64,000 bases of DNA from Streptomyces wedmorensis (GCF_000716445.1 NZ_JNWK01000005.1:310001-374000); one strand, 5' to 3'. Shown: positions 1 through 10,347, counted from the first letter of the stretch. The notes: generated by a model from the sequence alone, not told the origin. Program-made: numbers and translations.

Positions 1-1
1 C

Positions 2-2308
2 GGCGCCCCGGACGCCGACGAGGAGCTGGCTCGCGCCGAACCGCGGCTGTGCGCGGAGCTCCTGGCGCTGAAGGCCGAGATCGAGGCCGACGCCGAACTC
101 ACCGCCCGGATCCGGGCCAAGTACGCCATCAAGAACACCAACGGCTACCGGCTCGACGCCTTCCTCGACGGCGCCACGCCCGCGGAGATCCTGCGCGGCC
201 TCATGGTCGGCTCCGAGGGCACCTTCGGCTTCATCTCCGAGGTCGTGTTCGACACCCTGCCACTGGACCGCGAGGTCTGCACGGGCCTGCTCTTCTTCCC
301 CTCGCTGCCGGCCGCCGCCGAAGCCGTGCCGCTGTTCAACGAGGCGGGCGCGCTCGCCGTCGAGCTGATGGACGGCAACACCCTGCGGGCCTCGGTGAAC
401 GTCGCGGGCGTGCCCGCCGACTGGGCAGGACTGCCCAAGGAGGCGGCGGCGCTCCTGGTCGAGTTCCGTGCCCCGGACCCGGCGGCCCTCGACGCGTACG
501 AGCGGGCGGCCGGGACCGTCCTCGACGGGCTCGACCTGGTCGCTCCGGTGGCGTCCGTGGAGAACGCGTTCACCCGGGACCCGAAGCGGATCTCCGGATA
601 CTGGAAGGCCCGCAAGGCGTTCGTGACGGCGGTCGGCGGCTCGCGGCCGTCCGGTACGACGCTGATCACCGAGGACTTCGCGGTGCCGCCGGACCGTCTC
701 GCCGAGGCCTGCGCCTCGCTGCTCGACCTCCAGTCGCGGCACGGCTTCGACGCGGCCGTCGCCGGTCACGCCGCCCACGGCAACCTCCACTTCCTCCTCG
801 CCTTCGACGCAGCCGATCCCTCGGACGTCGAGCGGTACGCGGCCTTCATGGACGAGTTCTGCAAGCTGACCGTGGAGCGCTTCGACGGCTCCCTGAAGGC
901 GGAGCACGCCACCGGCCGCAACATCGCGCCGTTCCTGGAGCTGGAGTGGGGGACGCGGGCGACCGAACTCATGTGGCGGGTCAAGGAGGCCCTCGACCCC
1001 GGCGGGGTGCTGGCCCCGCGCATCGTCCTCGACCGCGACCCGCAGGCCCATCTGCGCGGCCTGAAGACGATCCCGTCCGTGGAGCCGATCGCCGACCCCT
1101 GCATCGAGTGCGGCTTCTGCGAACCGACCTGCCCCAGCCAGGACCTGACGACCACTCCCCGCCAGAGGATCGTGCTGCGCCGCGAGATGATGCGCCAGGC
1201 CCACGGCTCCCCGGTCGAGGCGCGCCTCCTGGAGTCGTACGGCTACGACGCCGTCGACACCTGCGCGGGCGACTCCACCTGCAAGCTGGCCTGCCCGGTC
1301 GGGATCGACACCGGTGCGCTGATGAAGGAGTTCCGCCACGAGCGGCACTCGCCGCGCGAGGAGCGGATCGCCGCGCTCGCCGCGCGGAACTTCCGCGCGG
1401 TGGAGGCCTCCGCTCGGCTCGCGGTCGCCGCGGCGGACCGGATCGGCGACCGGGTCCTGGAGGCGGCGACGGGCCTGGCGCGCCGCGTGGTGCGGCCCGA
1501 CCTCGTACCGGAGTGGCTGCCGGAGATCCCCGGCGCGGCGGCCCGGCGGCTGCCCCGCACCCACCGCCCGGCGGCCGCCGCCGTCTACTACCCGGCCTGT
1601 GTGAACCGCGTCTTCGGCGGACCCGACGGCCACACCGGCCCGTCGCTTCCGGAGGCCGTCGTCGCGGTGTCGGCGCGGGCCGGGAAGCCCGTGTGGATCC
1701 CGGACGACGTGGCCGGTACGTGCTGCGCCACGATCTGGCACTCCAAGGGGTACGCGCGGGGCAACGAGGTGATGGCGAACCGGATCGTCGAGGCGGCCTG
1801 GGGGTGGACGGCCGGCGGCAGGCTGCCGCTCGTGGTCGACGCCTCCTCGTGCACGCTCGGCATCGCGCACGAGGTGGTGCCGTACCTGACGGACGACAAC
1901 CGGGAGCTGCACGGCGAGCTGACGGTCGTGGACTCGCTGGTGTGGGCGGCGGACGAGCTGCTCCCCCGGCTGGAGGTCCGCCGCCGGGTCGCCTCCGCCG
2001 TGGTCCATCCGACGTGCTCGATGCGGCACCTCGGCGACGAGGACCGGCTGACGGCACTCGCCGGGGCCTGCGCGGAGGAGGTCGTGGTTCCCTCCGACGC
2101 GGGCTGCTGCGCCTTCGCGGGCGACCGGGGGATGCTGCATCCGGAGTTGACGGCGTCGGCGACGGCCCGCGAGGCGGCCGAGGTCACGTCCCGCCCGTTC
2201 GACGCGCACCTCTCGGCCAACCGGATGTGCGAGATCGGGATGGACCGGGCGACGGGCCGGAGCTACCGGTCGGTGCTGCTGGCGCTCGAGCGCGCGACCC
2301 GTCCCTGA
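2..2308 (+). CDS. FAD-binding and 4Fe-4S oxidoreductase (D-lactate dehydrogenase-like), 5' truncated
   Basis: The reading frame is open from base 2, so the N-terminus lies outside the window. The visible part begins inside an FAD-linked oxidase domain ([13 protein letters not shown], then [10 protein letters not shown]). A ferredoxin-like domain follows, with the cysteine clusters [12 protein letters not shown] and [12 protein letters not shown] (nt 1100-1300). The C-terminal third has CCG-type cysteine motifs ([37 protein letters not shown]). This order, FAD oxidase then Fe-S then CCG domains in one chain, is that of bacterial D-lactate or glycolate-type dehydrogenases that pass electrons to the respiratory chain. 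The exact substrate cannot be read from the sequence. No neighbour in the window belongs to lactate use. A strong hairpin follows the stop. Confidence 0.88.
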   Translation, partial: GAPDADEELARAEPRLCAELLALKAEIEADAELTARIRAKYAIKNTNGYRLDAFLDGATPAEILRGLMVGSEGTFGFISEVVFDTLPLDREVCTGLLFFPSLPAAAEAVPLFNEAGALAVELMDGNTLRASVNVAGVPADWAGLPKEAAALLVEFRAPDPAALDAYERAAGTVLDGLDLVAPVASVENAFTRDPKRISGYWKARKAFVTAVGGSRPSGTTLITEDFAVPPDRLAEACASLLDLQSRHGFDAAVAGHAAHGNLHFLLAFDAADPSDVERYAAFMDEFCKLTVERFDGSLKAEHATGRNIAPFLELEWGTRATELMWRVKEALDPGGVLAPRIVLDRDPQAHLRGLKTIPSVEPIADPCIECGFCEPTCPSQDLTTTPRQRIVLRREMMRQAHGSPVEARLLESYGYDAVDTCAGDSTCKLACPVGIDTGALMKEFRHERHSPREERIAALAARNFRAVEASARLAVAAADRIGDRVLEAATGLARRVVRPDLVPEWLPEIPGAAARRLPRTHRPAAAAVYYPACVNRVFGGPDGHTGPSLPEAVVAVSARAGKPVWIPDDVAGTCCATIWHSKGYARGNEVMANRIVEAAWGWTAGGRLPLVVDASSCTLGIAHEVVPYLTDDNRELHGELTVVDSLVWAADELLPRLEVRRRVASAVVHPTCSMRHLGDEDRLTALAGACAEEVVVPSDAGCCAFAGDRGMLHPELTASATAREAAEVTSRPFDAHLSANRMCEIGMDRATGRSYRSVLLALERATRP

Positions 2309-2342
2309 CCGACCGTCGTCTTCCGGCCGTCAGGGCCGGGCC

Positions 2343-2378
2343 GAAGGACCCCTCACCCCAGGTGGTGAGGGGTCCTTC
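2343..2378 (+). terminator. Intrinsic terminator hairpin
   Basis: A perfect 15-bp inverted repeat (arms 2343-2357 and 2364-2378, 6-nt loop) lies 34 bp after the dehydrogenase stop. It has no long T-run, as is usual for Streptomyces terminators. Confidence 0.85.
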
Positions 2379-2552
2379 GTACGTTCGAGTGACGGTCGCC
2401 GTTCGCTTCGGCCCGGTGCGATATCCGGAACAGTAAAGTCCAACTACCCGTCGCAAGAGTCCTATCGGCGCCCTTGCGCACCATCGGCCACCGGGGCCAG
2501 GGTCCTGTGCGGGATTCATGAAACAGCCGTGCACACAGCTCCGGGAGGTTCC

Positions 2553-3974
2553 ATGAACGAGCAGAAACCGCCTACTCCGAGCCGCCGCAAGGTGCTCAGG
2601 AGCACCGCGGCGGCCGGCGCGGGAATCGGCATCACCGCCGCCGGTGCCCAGGGCGCCGCCGCGTCCGCCGCCTCCGCCCCGACAACGACCACCGCGCCCC
2701 CGGGGACCGCGGCCGAGCCGCGCCGGCTCGGCGCCACCATGGCCGGGGTCCCCTTCGAGAGCCGCTCCACGGTCCGCGTGGGTCTCATCGGCCTCGGCAA
2801 CCGCGGCAACGCCATGATCGGCCTCTACCTCGCCCTCCCCTGGGTGCGGGTGGTCGCCGTCTGCGACCCGGTGCGCGAGAAGGCCGAGCGGGCCACCGCG
2901 AAGGTCGTCGCCGCCGGCCAGCCCGCGCCGGCCGTCTACACCAACGGCGAGGAGGACTACGAGAACCTCTGCGCCCGCACGGACATCGACTTCGTGCACG
3001 TGGCCACGCCGTGGGACAGCCACTACGCGATCGCCCGCGCGGCGATGCTGAACGGCAAGCACGTCGGCGTGGAGTGCCCCGTCGCGATGCGGCTCGACGA
3101 ACTGTGGTCCCTGGTCGACCTGTCGGAGCAGACCCGTCGGCACTGCATGCAGCTGGAGAACTGCTGCTACGGGCGCAACGAGATGCGGGTCCTGCGGATG
3201 GCGCACGCCGGGAAGTTCGGCGACCTCCTGCACGGAGCCGGCGCCTACAACCACGACCTGCGGGCCCTGATGTTCTCCCCGACGTACTACGAGGGTCCCT
3301 GGCGGCGGCGGTGGCACACCCGGCTGCGCGGCGACCTCTACCCCAACCACGGCTTCGGGCCCGTCGCCAACTACATGGACGTCAACCGCGGCGACCGGGT
3401 GGTGAGCATCAGCAGCTTCGGCACTCCGGCGCTCGGTCTCGCCGAGTACCGCGCGGAGCACATGCCGCCGGGCGACCCGAGCTGGAAGGAGACGTACATC
3501 GAGAGCGACCGGACGATCAGTCTGGTCCAGACGGCCAAGGGCCGGGTGATCCGGCTCGAACACGACGTCTCCACCCCGCACCCCTACAGCCGGATCAACA
3601 GCCTGGGCGGTACGCGGGGCGTCTTCGAGGACTATCCGGCCCGCGTCTACCTGGAGCCGGACCACAAGGACGACCAGTGGCACGACTTCGCGGCCTACGC
3701 GGACGAGTTCGACCACTGGCTCTGGAAGGACCACGCCAACCCGCCGGGCGGACACGGCGGCATGGACTACATCATGGTCTACCGGCTGATGCAGTGCGTC
3801 CGGCTGGGGCTCGTCCCCGACTTCGACGTGTACGACGCCGCCACCTGGACCGCCCCGGTGCCGCTGAGCCACGAGTCGATCAAGGCCAAGGGCGCGCCGC
3901 AGGAGATCCCCGACTTCACCCGCGGCGAGTGGCGCAAGGCCCGCTCGGGCGTGGACTCGGTCAAACCGGCCTGA
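2553..3974 (+). CDS. Tat-exported GH109-like Gfo/Idh/MocA family protein
   Basis: A 473-residue protein with a twin-arginine signal (SRRKVLR at residues 10-16, then an Ala/Gly-rich stretch). The NAD-binding Rossmann motif GLIGLGNRG is at 77-85. Motifs I recall from glycoside hydrolase family 109 are all present: [51 protein letters not shown], and PDFTRGEW near the end. GH109 enzymes use tightly bound NAD to cleave alpha-N-acetylgalactosamine, so an exported glycosidase acting on O-glycans is likely; other sugar specificities in this family are possible. The ATG at 2553 was preferred over the in-frame GTG at 2529 because GGGAGG sits just upstream. It is convergent with a secreted PNGase A-like gene, which supports glycoprotein breakdown. 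Confidence 0.85.
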   Translation: MNEQKPPTPSRRKVLRSTAAAGAGIGITAAGAQGAAASAASAPTTTTAPPGTAAEPRRLGATMAGVPFESRSTVRVGLIGLGNRGNAMIGLYLALPWVRVVAVCDPVREKAERATAKVVAAGQPAPAVYTNGEEDYENLCARTDIDFVHVATPWDSHYAIARAAMLNGKHVGVECPVAMRLDELWSLVDLSEQTRRHCMQLENCCYGRNEMRVLRMAHAGKFGDLLHGAGAYNHDLRALMFSPTYYEGPWRRRWHTRLRGDLYPNHGFGPVANYMDVNRGDRVVSISSFGTPALGLAEYRAEHMPPGDPSWKETYIESDRTISLVQTAKGRVIRLEHDVSTPHPYSRINSLGGTRGVFEDYPARVYLEPDHKDDQWHDFAAYADEFDHWLWKDHANPPGGHGGMDYIMVYRLMQCVRLGLVPDFDVYDAATWTAPVPLSHESIKAKGAPQEIPDFTRGEWRKARSGVDSVKPA

Positions 3975-3979
3975 GGACG

Positions 3980-4015
3980 CGGTGCCCGGCCCCCACGGAC
4001 GGGGGCCGGGCACCG
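3980..4015. terminator. Bidirectional terminator between convergent genes
   Basis: A perfect 15-bp stem (3980-3994 with 4001-4015) and a 6-nt loop fill most of the short gap between two convergent stop codons, so it can serve both genes. Confidence 0.85.
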
Positions 4016-4023
4016 TCGCCGGT

Positions 4024-5643
4024 TCAGCAGCGGCGCAGGTCCTCCGTGAGGGTGCCCTGAACGGTCGTCAGGGTCCGGTCGTGGCAGCCCGCGGAGCCGT
4101 ACAGGCGGTAGCGCTCGGTCGTGGTGCCGACCGCGTGCCGCTGGTCCCGCGGGACGCCGGAGGTGTAGGTGGCGTCCCCGGTGTACGTGTCGTCGAGGCG
4201 CGACCAGGAGACGCGGCGCCCGTCGCGTACGACGAGGGTGTCGGCGCGGTCCCCGAGCGTGAGGACCGTCCGGAGCCGGTCGCCGGCGCCGATCGTCGTC
4301 TCGCCGTCCATGGTGTAGGCACGGCGGACGCGGGTGACGGTCCGGCCGGTGGTCACGGTCTCGTCGTCGGTCCAGCGGCCGGTGAACGCGTCCGGGTTCT
4401 CGCCCTCGCCCCACCGGTGGACGGAGGTGTGGGCGACGGCCCGGACGACGGTGGTGTCGACGCGGCCGTGCGAGGTGTTCAGGTGGCCTGCGACGGTGAG
4501 CCGGTGCGCGGCGTCCGTGTCGAGCCGGTGCGGGGTCGCGCCCCCGGCGTCCGCGGTGTACGCGGAGGTGTTGCGCGGGGTGCCCTCCTCGTGCCGGTCG
4601 AGGCCGCCGGTGACGACGCGGCTGCCCTCGTCCTGCCAGAGCAGCATGTTGGTGGGGGTGGACCAGCCGGCCAGGCCGGCCGGGACCCCGGCGACGGTGA
4701 CCTCCACGCGGTGGGCGCGGCCGTCGTTGAGGAGACCGGCGAAGGGCGTCAGGTCGTAGACGATCGGCTGGACGTCGAAGGCGCGGGGCGCGGGGGTGAC
4801 GTACCAGAGGAACGGGTTGGACCAGCCGCCGGTCCAGACCGTGGGGAAGGGCGCGGCGATGCCCGCGAGCCTGCCGTCCACGGCGACGCGGACCTCGCGG
4901 TGCGGGCCGTCGGTCGCCCGGCAGGAGTACGGGGCGGCGTCGGGGACCGAGAGGTACCAGTACTCCTCGCAACCGCCGCCCGAGCCGGTGGCGTACACCT
5001 CGGCGAGGAGGCGTTCGGTGTTGCGCGGGGTGGTGAGGGTGGAGTCGGTGAGGGGGATCACCCGGTCGGGGGTGCCGGTGGCGGGTTTCACCCGGCCCTC
5101 CGCGGTGTGGAAGGTGAGGGTGACGCGGACGTCGAGCACGCCGGTGTACGTCTCGTTCACGACATTGCCGATGAGCATCTCGACCGGCTGCGGGCGGCTC
5201 AGGGTGTCCCGGTAGCGGGTGACGTCCTTCTCGACGGACCAGGTGATGCCGTCGGGCGAGGGCTGCGGCGTGGACGTGCGGAGGATCTCCACGCCGCCGA
5301 CGGTGAGGTAGCCGAGCCGGTCGTACTGACGGCCCTTCACGCTTCCTTCGAGGCGCAGGACGATCTTGTTCCAGCGCGTGCCGCACTCCTCTGGCGGGGT
5401 GTAACTCCCCTGGTACGGGGTGAAGTCGCGGAACTGCGCGGCGGCGAGGGACACCTCGCAGGTGGGGGTGCCGGGGGTGGCGACGGGCGGGGCGGCGGTG
5501 ACCGGGTCGTGCCAGTCGGTGGTGAACTCGGCCGGGGGCGTCGGGCCGTTCGGGCCGTCGGCGGCGGCCGGCTGGGCGGTGAGCAGCGCTCCGGCGGCCA
5601 GGATCAAGCCGCTGATCATGCTCATGATCTTGAGTGATCTCAT
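4024..5643 (-). CDS. Secreted peptide-N4-asparagine amidase A-like protein (PNGase A)
   Basis: A 539-residue protein with a Sec signal (MRSLKIMSMISGLILAAG, cleavage near AQPAAADG). The mature part is rich in beta-strand and has the PNGase A family features I recognise: W/F-rich segments such as WNKIVLRLEGS and GIAAPFPTVWTGGWSNPF, a VNETYTGVLDVRVTLTF stretch, and paired cysteines (CEVS, PEECGTRW, GGGCEEYW, YSCRA, GSAGCHDR). The family releases whole N-glycans from glycopeptides. The start is weakly supported: no good ribosome site precedes the ATG at 5643, but it gives a clean signal peptide. It is tail to tail with the GH109-like gene and divergent from an ABC exporter. Confidence 0.8.
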   Translation of the reverse strand: MRSLKIMSMISGLILAAGALLTAQPAAADGPNGPTPPAEFTTDWHDPVTAAPPVATPGTPTCEVSLAAAQFRDFTPYQGSYTPPEECGTRWNKIVLRLEGSVKGRQYDRLGYLTVGGVEILRTSTPQPSPDGITWSVEKDVTRYRDTLSRPQPVEMLIGNVVNETYTGVLDVRVTLTFHTAEGRVKPATGTPDRVIPLTDSTLTTPRNTERLLAEVYATGSGGGCEEYWYLSVPDAAPYSCRATDGPHREVRVAVDGRLAGIAAPFPTVWTGGWSNPFLWYVTPAPRAFDVQPIVYDLTPFAGLLNDGRAHRVEVTVAGVPAGLAGWSTPTNMLLWQDEGSRVVTGGLDRHEEGTPRNTSAYTADAGGATPHRLDTDAAHRLTVAGHLNTSHGRVDTTVVRAVAHTSVHRWGEGENPDAFTGRWTDDETVTTGRTVTRVRRAYTMDGETTIGAGDRLRTVLTLGDRADTLVVRDGRRVSWSRLDDTYTGDATYTSGVPRDQRHAVGTTTERYRLYGSAGCHDRTLTTVQGTLTEDLRRC

Positions 5644-5844
5644 GGGGCAGGAGTGAAGCGCGACCACCACCGCACGGTCCAGAGGACGATGAGCGGACAT
5701 GGCGCGATCTGTTCCCTCATGGTGAAAATCGATTGCCGCCTCCGGGCGAAAAAGCGAACCTTGCACGGTTTCCCCCGCCCGCACCGCCGTCGAACAACCC
5801 CCGGCGCGCGGTGCCCCAGACACACCCGGAGACCCTGGGACGCC

Positions 5845-7653
5845 ATGCAGATTCGAGATCTTCCCTACGCCGACCCAGGGGTCCCCGACATCCGCTCGGG
5901 TCCCCGGTTCCTCTTCTGGCTCGGCCGCAGTCAACTGGGCGGGCAGGTGAAGTCCCTGCTCTGGGGGCTGCTGCACCACCTGGGCATCGCCGGCCTGCCG
6001 CTCGGCACCGGCATCGCCGTGCAGGCGGTCGTGGACCGCGACGGCGGGCGGCTCGCGCTGGCCGGCGGCCTGCTCGCCGTCCTCGGCGCCGCGATCGCCA
6101 TCGGCGACGTGATGCTCCACCGCACCGCCGTCACCAACTGGATCACGGCGGCCGCCCGGGTCCAGCAGCTCCTCTCCCGCAAGACCGCCGAGCTCGGCTC
6201 CGTCCTGACCCGGCGGGTCGCCGCGGGCGAGGTCGTCGCGGTCTCCACCGGCGACGTCGAGAAGATCGGCTGGTTCGTGGAGGCGCTCTCCCGGTTCGCC
6301 GCCGGCGCCGTCGCCCTGGTGGTCATCTGCGTGGGCCTCACCGTCTACCAGCCCGCCCTGGGCGTCGTGGTGGCGGTCGGCGTACCGGTGCTCGCCCTCG
6401 CCGTGCTGCCGCTCCTCCCCCGGGCCACCCGCCGGGCGGACGTCCAGCGCGAGAAGGCCGGCAAGGCCACGGAGCTCGCCTCCGACACCGTCGCCGGACT
6501 GCGCGTGCTGCGCGGCATCGGCGGCGAGGACCTGTTCCTCGGCCGCTACCGCGCCGCCTCCCAGGAGGTCCGCAAGGCCGCCGTGCACAGCGCCCGGATG
6601 TGGGCGCTGATCTCCGCCGTCCAGGTCGTGCTGCCCGGCGTCCTGCTCATCGTGGTGGTGGCGTACGGGACGCGGCTCGCGCTCGACGGGCGGATCACGG
6701 TCGGCGAACTCGTCACCGTGTACAGCGCCGTGGCCCTCACCTACCACCCCCTGCGCAACTTCGAGGAGATCGCCATGGCGTACTCCTTCTCCCGACCGTC
6801 CGCGAAGCGGGCGGCCCGGGTCCTCGCCCTGACCCGCACCACGACGGCCACGGCCGCCGGCGGCGAGGAGCGCGCGGCCACCGGCGACCTGTACGACCCG
6901 CTGACCGGCCTGCTCGCGCCGGCCGGCCGATTCACCGCCGTCGTCTGCGGCGACCCGGACGTCGCCGGACGGCTCGCGGACCGGCTCGGCGGCCACCCGG
7001 CGGAACCCGGCGCCGACCACACCTCGGTGCTCCTCGGCGGGGTGCCGCTCGACGAACTCCCGCTGGAGTCGGCCCGGACCGCCGTCCTGGTCCAGGACAA
7101 GGATCCGGTGCTGCTGTCGGGCGCCCTGCGCGACCTGCTCGACGTGCCCTCATCGGGCGCGGTGCCGGCCGCGGACGCGCTGACCGCCGCCCAGTGCGAC
7201 GACGTCCTCGACGCGCTGGCGCAGGCCTCCGTGGACACCGGCGGGGACCCGATGCGCACCCGCATCACCGAGCGGGGCCGGTCGCTCTCCGGCGGCCAGC
7301 GCCAGCGGCTCGCCCTCGCCCGGTCCCTGCTGGCCGACCCGGAGGTGCTCGTCCTGGACGAGCCCACCTCGGCGGTCGACGCGCACACCGAGTCGCGCGT
7401 CGCGGCGGGCGTCCGGGAGCTGCGGAAGGCCAGGACCACCGTGGTCCTCGCCTCCTCGCCGCTGCTCCTGGACCGCGCCGACCGGGTCGTCCTGGTCCAC
7501 GAGGGCCAGGCGGTCGCCGTCGGCACCCACCGCGAGCTGCTCGCCACGGAGCCCCGCTACCGCGCGGTGGTCACCCGCGAGACCGACGAGGAGCTCGCCA
7601 CGGCCGTCGGCCTCGCCGACGAACTCGAAGCACTGGAAGGGGAAACGGCATGA
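5845..7653 (+). CDS. ABC exporter subunit 1 with degenerate ATP-binding site
   Basis: A 602-residue half-transporter: six-helix exporter membrane domain (about residues 20-320), then a nucleotide-binding domain. The P-loop region reads VCGDPDVAGRLADRL (about 367) and has no GK(S/T), so the Walker A motif is missing. The signature LSGGQRQRLALAR (about 480) and Walker B VLVLDEPTS (about 503) are intact. The switch histidine is absent (LASSPLL). It overlaps the next gene by 4 bp (ATGA), and that partner has the complementary pattern, so the two should form an asymmetric heterodimer. The cargo is unknown. The ATG at 5845 gives a family-like N-terminus; longer in-frame starts reach back to 5653 but look non-coding. 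Confidence 0.88.
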   Translation: MQIRDLPYADPGVPDIRSGPRFLFWLGRSQLGGQVKSLLWGLLHHLGIAGLPLGTGIAVQAVVDRDGGRLALAGGLLAVLGAAIAIGDVMLHRTAVTNWITAAARVQQLLSRKTAELGSVLTRRVAAGEVVAVSTGDVEKIGWFVEALSRFAAGAVALVVICVGLTVYQPALGVVVAVGVPVLALAVLPLLPRATRRADVQREKAGKATELASDTVAGLRVLRGIGGEDLFLGRYRAASQEVRKAAVHSARMWALISAVQVVLPGVLLIVVVAYGTRLALDGRITVGELVTVYSAVALTYHPLRNFEEIAMAYSFSRPSAKRAARVLALTRTTTATAAGGEERAATGDLYDPLTGLLAPAGRFTAVVCGDPDVAGRLADRLGGHPAEPGADHTSVLLGGVPLDELPLESARTAVLVQDKDPVLLSGALRDLLDVPSSGAVPAADALTAAQCDDVLDALAQASVDTGGDPMRTRITERGRSLSGGQRQRLALARSLLADPEVLVLDEPTSAVDAHTESRVAAGVRELRKARTTVVLASSPLLLDRADRVVLVHEGQAVAVGTHRELLATEPRYRAVVTRETDEELATAVGLADELEALEGETA

Positions 7654-9431
7654 TCGGCCTGGCGCCGCCGGAGTACGACCCGGCGGCCCCGAAGACGGCG
7701 ACGACACTGCCCGTCGCCGCCACCGCGACCGTCCGCGGTTACGTCCGCGAGCTGCTCCGCCGGCACCGCAGGGCGTTCGCGCTGCTCATCGGGGTGAACG
7801 CGGTCGCCGTGATCGCCTCGATGGCGGGCCCGTACCTGCTCGGCTCGGTGGTGGACGGGCTCGCGGACGGGGCACGGGAACTGCACCTGGAGCGTACGGT
7901 CGCGCTGTTCGCGGTCGCGCTCCTCGTCCAGACCGTCTTCGTGCGGCTCGTCCGGCTGCGCGGGGCGATGCTCGGCGAGGAGATGCTCGCCGACCTGCGC
8001 GAGGACTTCCTCGTCCGGGCGGTCGGCCTGCCGCCCGGCGTGCTCGAACGGGCCGGGACCGGCGACCTGCTCTCCCGGATCACCACGGACGTCGACCGGC
8101 TCTCCAACGCGATGCGCGAGGCCGTGCCCCAGCTGGCGATCGGTGTCGTCTGGGCGGGGCTGCTGCTCGGCGGCCTCGCGGTGACGTCGCCGCCGCTGGC
8201 GCTCGCCGCGCTGCTCGCGGCGCCGCTCCTGATCGTCGGCTGCCGCTGGTACTTCAAGCGGGCGCCGGCCGCCTACCGCTCGGAGTCCGCGGGGTACGCG
8301 GCGGTCGCCGCCTCGCTGGCCGAGACGGTCGACGCGGGCCGCACCGTCGAGGCGCACCGGCTGGGCGCGCGCCGGATCGCCCTGTCGGACCGGCGCATCT
8401 CCGAGTGGGTGGCCTGGGAGCGGTACACGCTCTTCCTGCGCTCGGTCCTCTTCCCCGTCGTCAACCTCACCCACATGACGGTGCTGTGCTCGGTGCTCCT
8501 GCTCGGCGGGGTGTTCGTGCTCCAGGGCTGGATCGACGTCGGTCAGCTGACGACGGGCGCGCTCCTGTCGCAGATGCTGGTCGACCCGATCGGCATCGTG
8601 CTGCGCTGGTACGACGAGCTCCAGGTCGCGCAGGTGTCACTGGCTCGGCTCGTCGGCGTCCGGGACATCGAGCCGGACGCGGGCGACCGGGACGTACGGC
8701 CCGAGGGCCGTGCCGTCCGGGCCGACGACGTCCGGTTCGGCTACCGCGAGGGCGTCGACGTGCTGCACGAGGTGTCACTGAAGGTGGCGCCCGGCACCCG
8801 GATCGCCCTCGTCGGCCCGTCCGGCGCGGGCAAGTCCACGCTCGGGCGGCTGCTCGCCGGCATCTACGCCCCCAGGACCGGATCCGTCACCCTCGGCGCC
8901 GCCGAGCTGGCCCGGATGCCCGCCGAACAGGTCCGTGAGCACGTGGCCCTGGTCAACCAGGAGCACCACGTCTTCGTGGGCTCCCTGCGGGACAACCTGC
9001 GCCTCGCCAGGGCCGGGGCCGACGACACCGAACTGTGGGCCGCCCTGACGGCGGTCGACGCGGACGGCTGGGCGCGCGGCCTGGACGCGGGCCTGGACAC
9101 CGAGGTCGGCTCGGGCGGCCATGCGCTGACCCCGGCACAGGCGCAGCAGATCGCCCTGGCCCGGCTCGTCCTCGCGGACCCGCACACCCTCGTCCTGGAC
9201 GAGGCGACCTCGCTCCTCGACCCCCGCGCGGCCCGGCACCTGGAGCGCTCCCTCGGCCGCGTCCTCGACGGACGCACGGTCGTGGCCATCGCGCACCGGC
9301 TGCACACCGCCCACGACGCCGATCTGATCGCGGTCGTCGAGGCGGGCCGGATCAGCGAGCTCGGCAGTCACGACGAACTGGTCGCGGCGGACGGCGCGTA
9401 CGCGGCCCTGTGGAGGTCGTGGCACGGCTGA
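7650..9431 (+). CDS. ABC exporter subunit 2 with canonical Walker A and degenerate signature
   Basis: A 593-residue half-transporter translationally coupled to subunit 1 (4-bp overlap, AAGGGG upstream). It has six predicted membrane helices, then a nucleotide-binding domain with canonical Walker A GPSGAGKST (389-397), Walker B TLVLDEATS (about 513) and switch histidine AHR (about 548). The ABC signature is replaced by LTPAQAQQIALARL (about 493). Its ATP site is therefore completed by the LSGGQ of subunit 1, while the opposite site lacks both Walker A and signature. Heterodimeric exporters with one consensus and one degenerate site are a known class (for example TM287/288 and BmrCD). A terminator hairpin follows. 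Confidence 0.9.
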   Translation: MIGLAPPEYDPAAPKTATTLPVAATATVRGYVRELLRRHRRAFALLIGVNAVAVIASMAGPYLLGSVVDGLADGARELHLERTVALFAVALLVQTVFVRLVRLRGAMLGEEMLADLREDFLVRAVGLPPGVLERAGTGDLLSRITTDVDRLSNAMREAVPQLAIGVVWAGLLLGGLAVTSPPLALAALLAAPLLIVGCRWYFKRAPAAYRSESAGYAAVAASLAETVDAGRTVEAHRLGARRIALSDRRISEWVAWERYTLFLRSVLFPVVNLTHMTVLCSVLLLGGVFVLQGWIDVGQLTTGALLSQMLVDPIGIVLRWYDELQVAQVSLARLVGVRDIEPDAGDRDVRPEGRAVRADDVRFGYREGVDVLHEVSLKVAPGTRIALVGPSGAGKSTLGRLLAGIYAPRTGSVTLGAAELARMPAEQVREHVALVNQEHHVFVGSLRDNLRLARAGADDTELWAALTAVDADGWARGLDAGLDTEVGSGGHALTPAQAQQIALARLVLADPHTLVLDEATSLLDPRAARHLERSLGRVLDGRTVVAIAHRLHTAHDADLIAVVEAGRISELGSHDELVAADGAYAALWRSWHG

Positions 9432-9443
9432 CCCGTGACGAGG

Positions 9444-9476
9444 GGGCCCGTGCCGGAGTCACGGTGCGGGCCCTTT
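9444..9476 (+). terminator. Terminator after the ABC exporter operon
   Basis: A 12-bp stem with two G-U pairs (9444-9455 with 9462-9473), a 6-nt loop and TTT directly after it lie 12 bp past the second exporter gene. Confidence 0.75.
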
Positions 9477-9501
9477 CCCGTCTCCCCGTACGGGACAGGC
9501 C

Positions 9502-10326
9502 CTAGCCGCGGAGTCCGGCGAGCGGCGCGCCGCGGCGTGGCAGGTGCATCCAGCCCTCGATCGCGGCGGCGGCCCGCTCCTCGTCGGTCTCCGGCGGATC
9601 AGTGAGGCCCAGCGCCGCGGCCCGCGCGACGACGGCGGAGACGAGGGCGTCGAGGTCGTGGTCGCTGCGGACACAGCGGCCGCGCACGGCCTCGGGCAGT
9701 GCGAAGCCCAGGCCGTCTTCCAGCGCCTTGACGATCACCGCCCGGGCGGGAGCCCCGTCCTTCCCCTTGTACGTCCCCGCCGGAAGCAGCCCCCACTGGA
9801 GCAGCGCGTAGGCGGGGTACACCTCCAGGACCGGCCCGGAGCCGTCCCGGGGCAGTGCCGGGCCGCCGTCCGCGAGCCGTTCCATCAGGTCGGCGGCGCG
9901 CATCGCCACGACGCCCAGCTTGTCCGCCGAGACGGACAGGGGCCGCTGCGTGCCCGCTCCGGTCCGCTTCCAGGCCACATCGTCGGTGAGGCGGTGGGTG
10001 AACCTGTTGCCGAGGCCGGGCCTGCCGTCCTCGCGGGCCCCGTAGCCACTCCGCACGGGCAGCGCGGCGCCCGTCTGGTGCGCGCCGAGCAGGGCGGCGA
10101 AGGCGACGGGCCAGCCGAGCGGCGAGTCGAGTCCGGTCCTGTCCGCGGAGCGCATCGCGGTCAGCAGGTCCTCGTCGTTCCTCGCGGGGAGGAGCTCGAC
10201 CACGGGCTCGTCGGACCACGTCACGCGGCACGCGCCGGTGGTGCTCGTGTAGCCGGCGAGGTCGATGCCCACGGTGACCATGTCGCCGTCGCCCCGGCCC
10301 GCCGTCCCGCTACGGGCTGCGTCCAT
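9502..10326 (-). CDS. DUF429 domain protein
   Basis: A 274-residue protein that starts with an RNase H-like strand, VTVGIDLAGYTSTTGACRVTW, as in DUF429 proteins. Further motifs are DSPLGWP, a region with GNRFTHRLTDDVAWK, EVYPAYALLQWGLL, and HDLDALVSAVVAR near the end. Conserved acidic residues (D in GIDLAG, D in DSPLG, the HDLDALV segment) suggest a metal-dependent nuclease-like fold, but no reaction is established. The start at 10326 has a strong GGAGGAGGGAC site; a longer start at 10347 abuts the upstream stop codon. The upstream YdjM-like gene ends at 10348 on the same strand, so the two are probably co-transcribed. Confidence 0.75.
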   Translation of the reverse strand: MDAARSGTAGRGDGDMVTVGIDLAGYTSTTGACRVTWSDEPVVELLPARNDEDLLTAMRSADRTGLDSPLGWPVAFAALLGAHQTGAALPVRSGYGAREDGRPGLGNRFTHRLTDDVAWKRTGAGTQRPLSVSADKLGVVAMRAADLMERLADGGPALPRDGSGPVLEVYPAYALLQWGLLPAGTYKGKDGAPARAVIVKALEDGLGFALPEAVRGRCVRSDHDLDALVSAVVARAAALGLTDPPETDEERAAAAIEGWMHLPRRGAPLAGLRG

Positions 10327-10347
10327 CGCCGTCCCTCCTCCGGGCAT

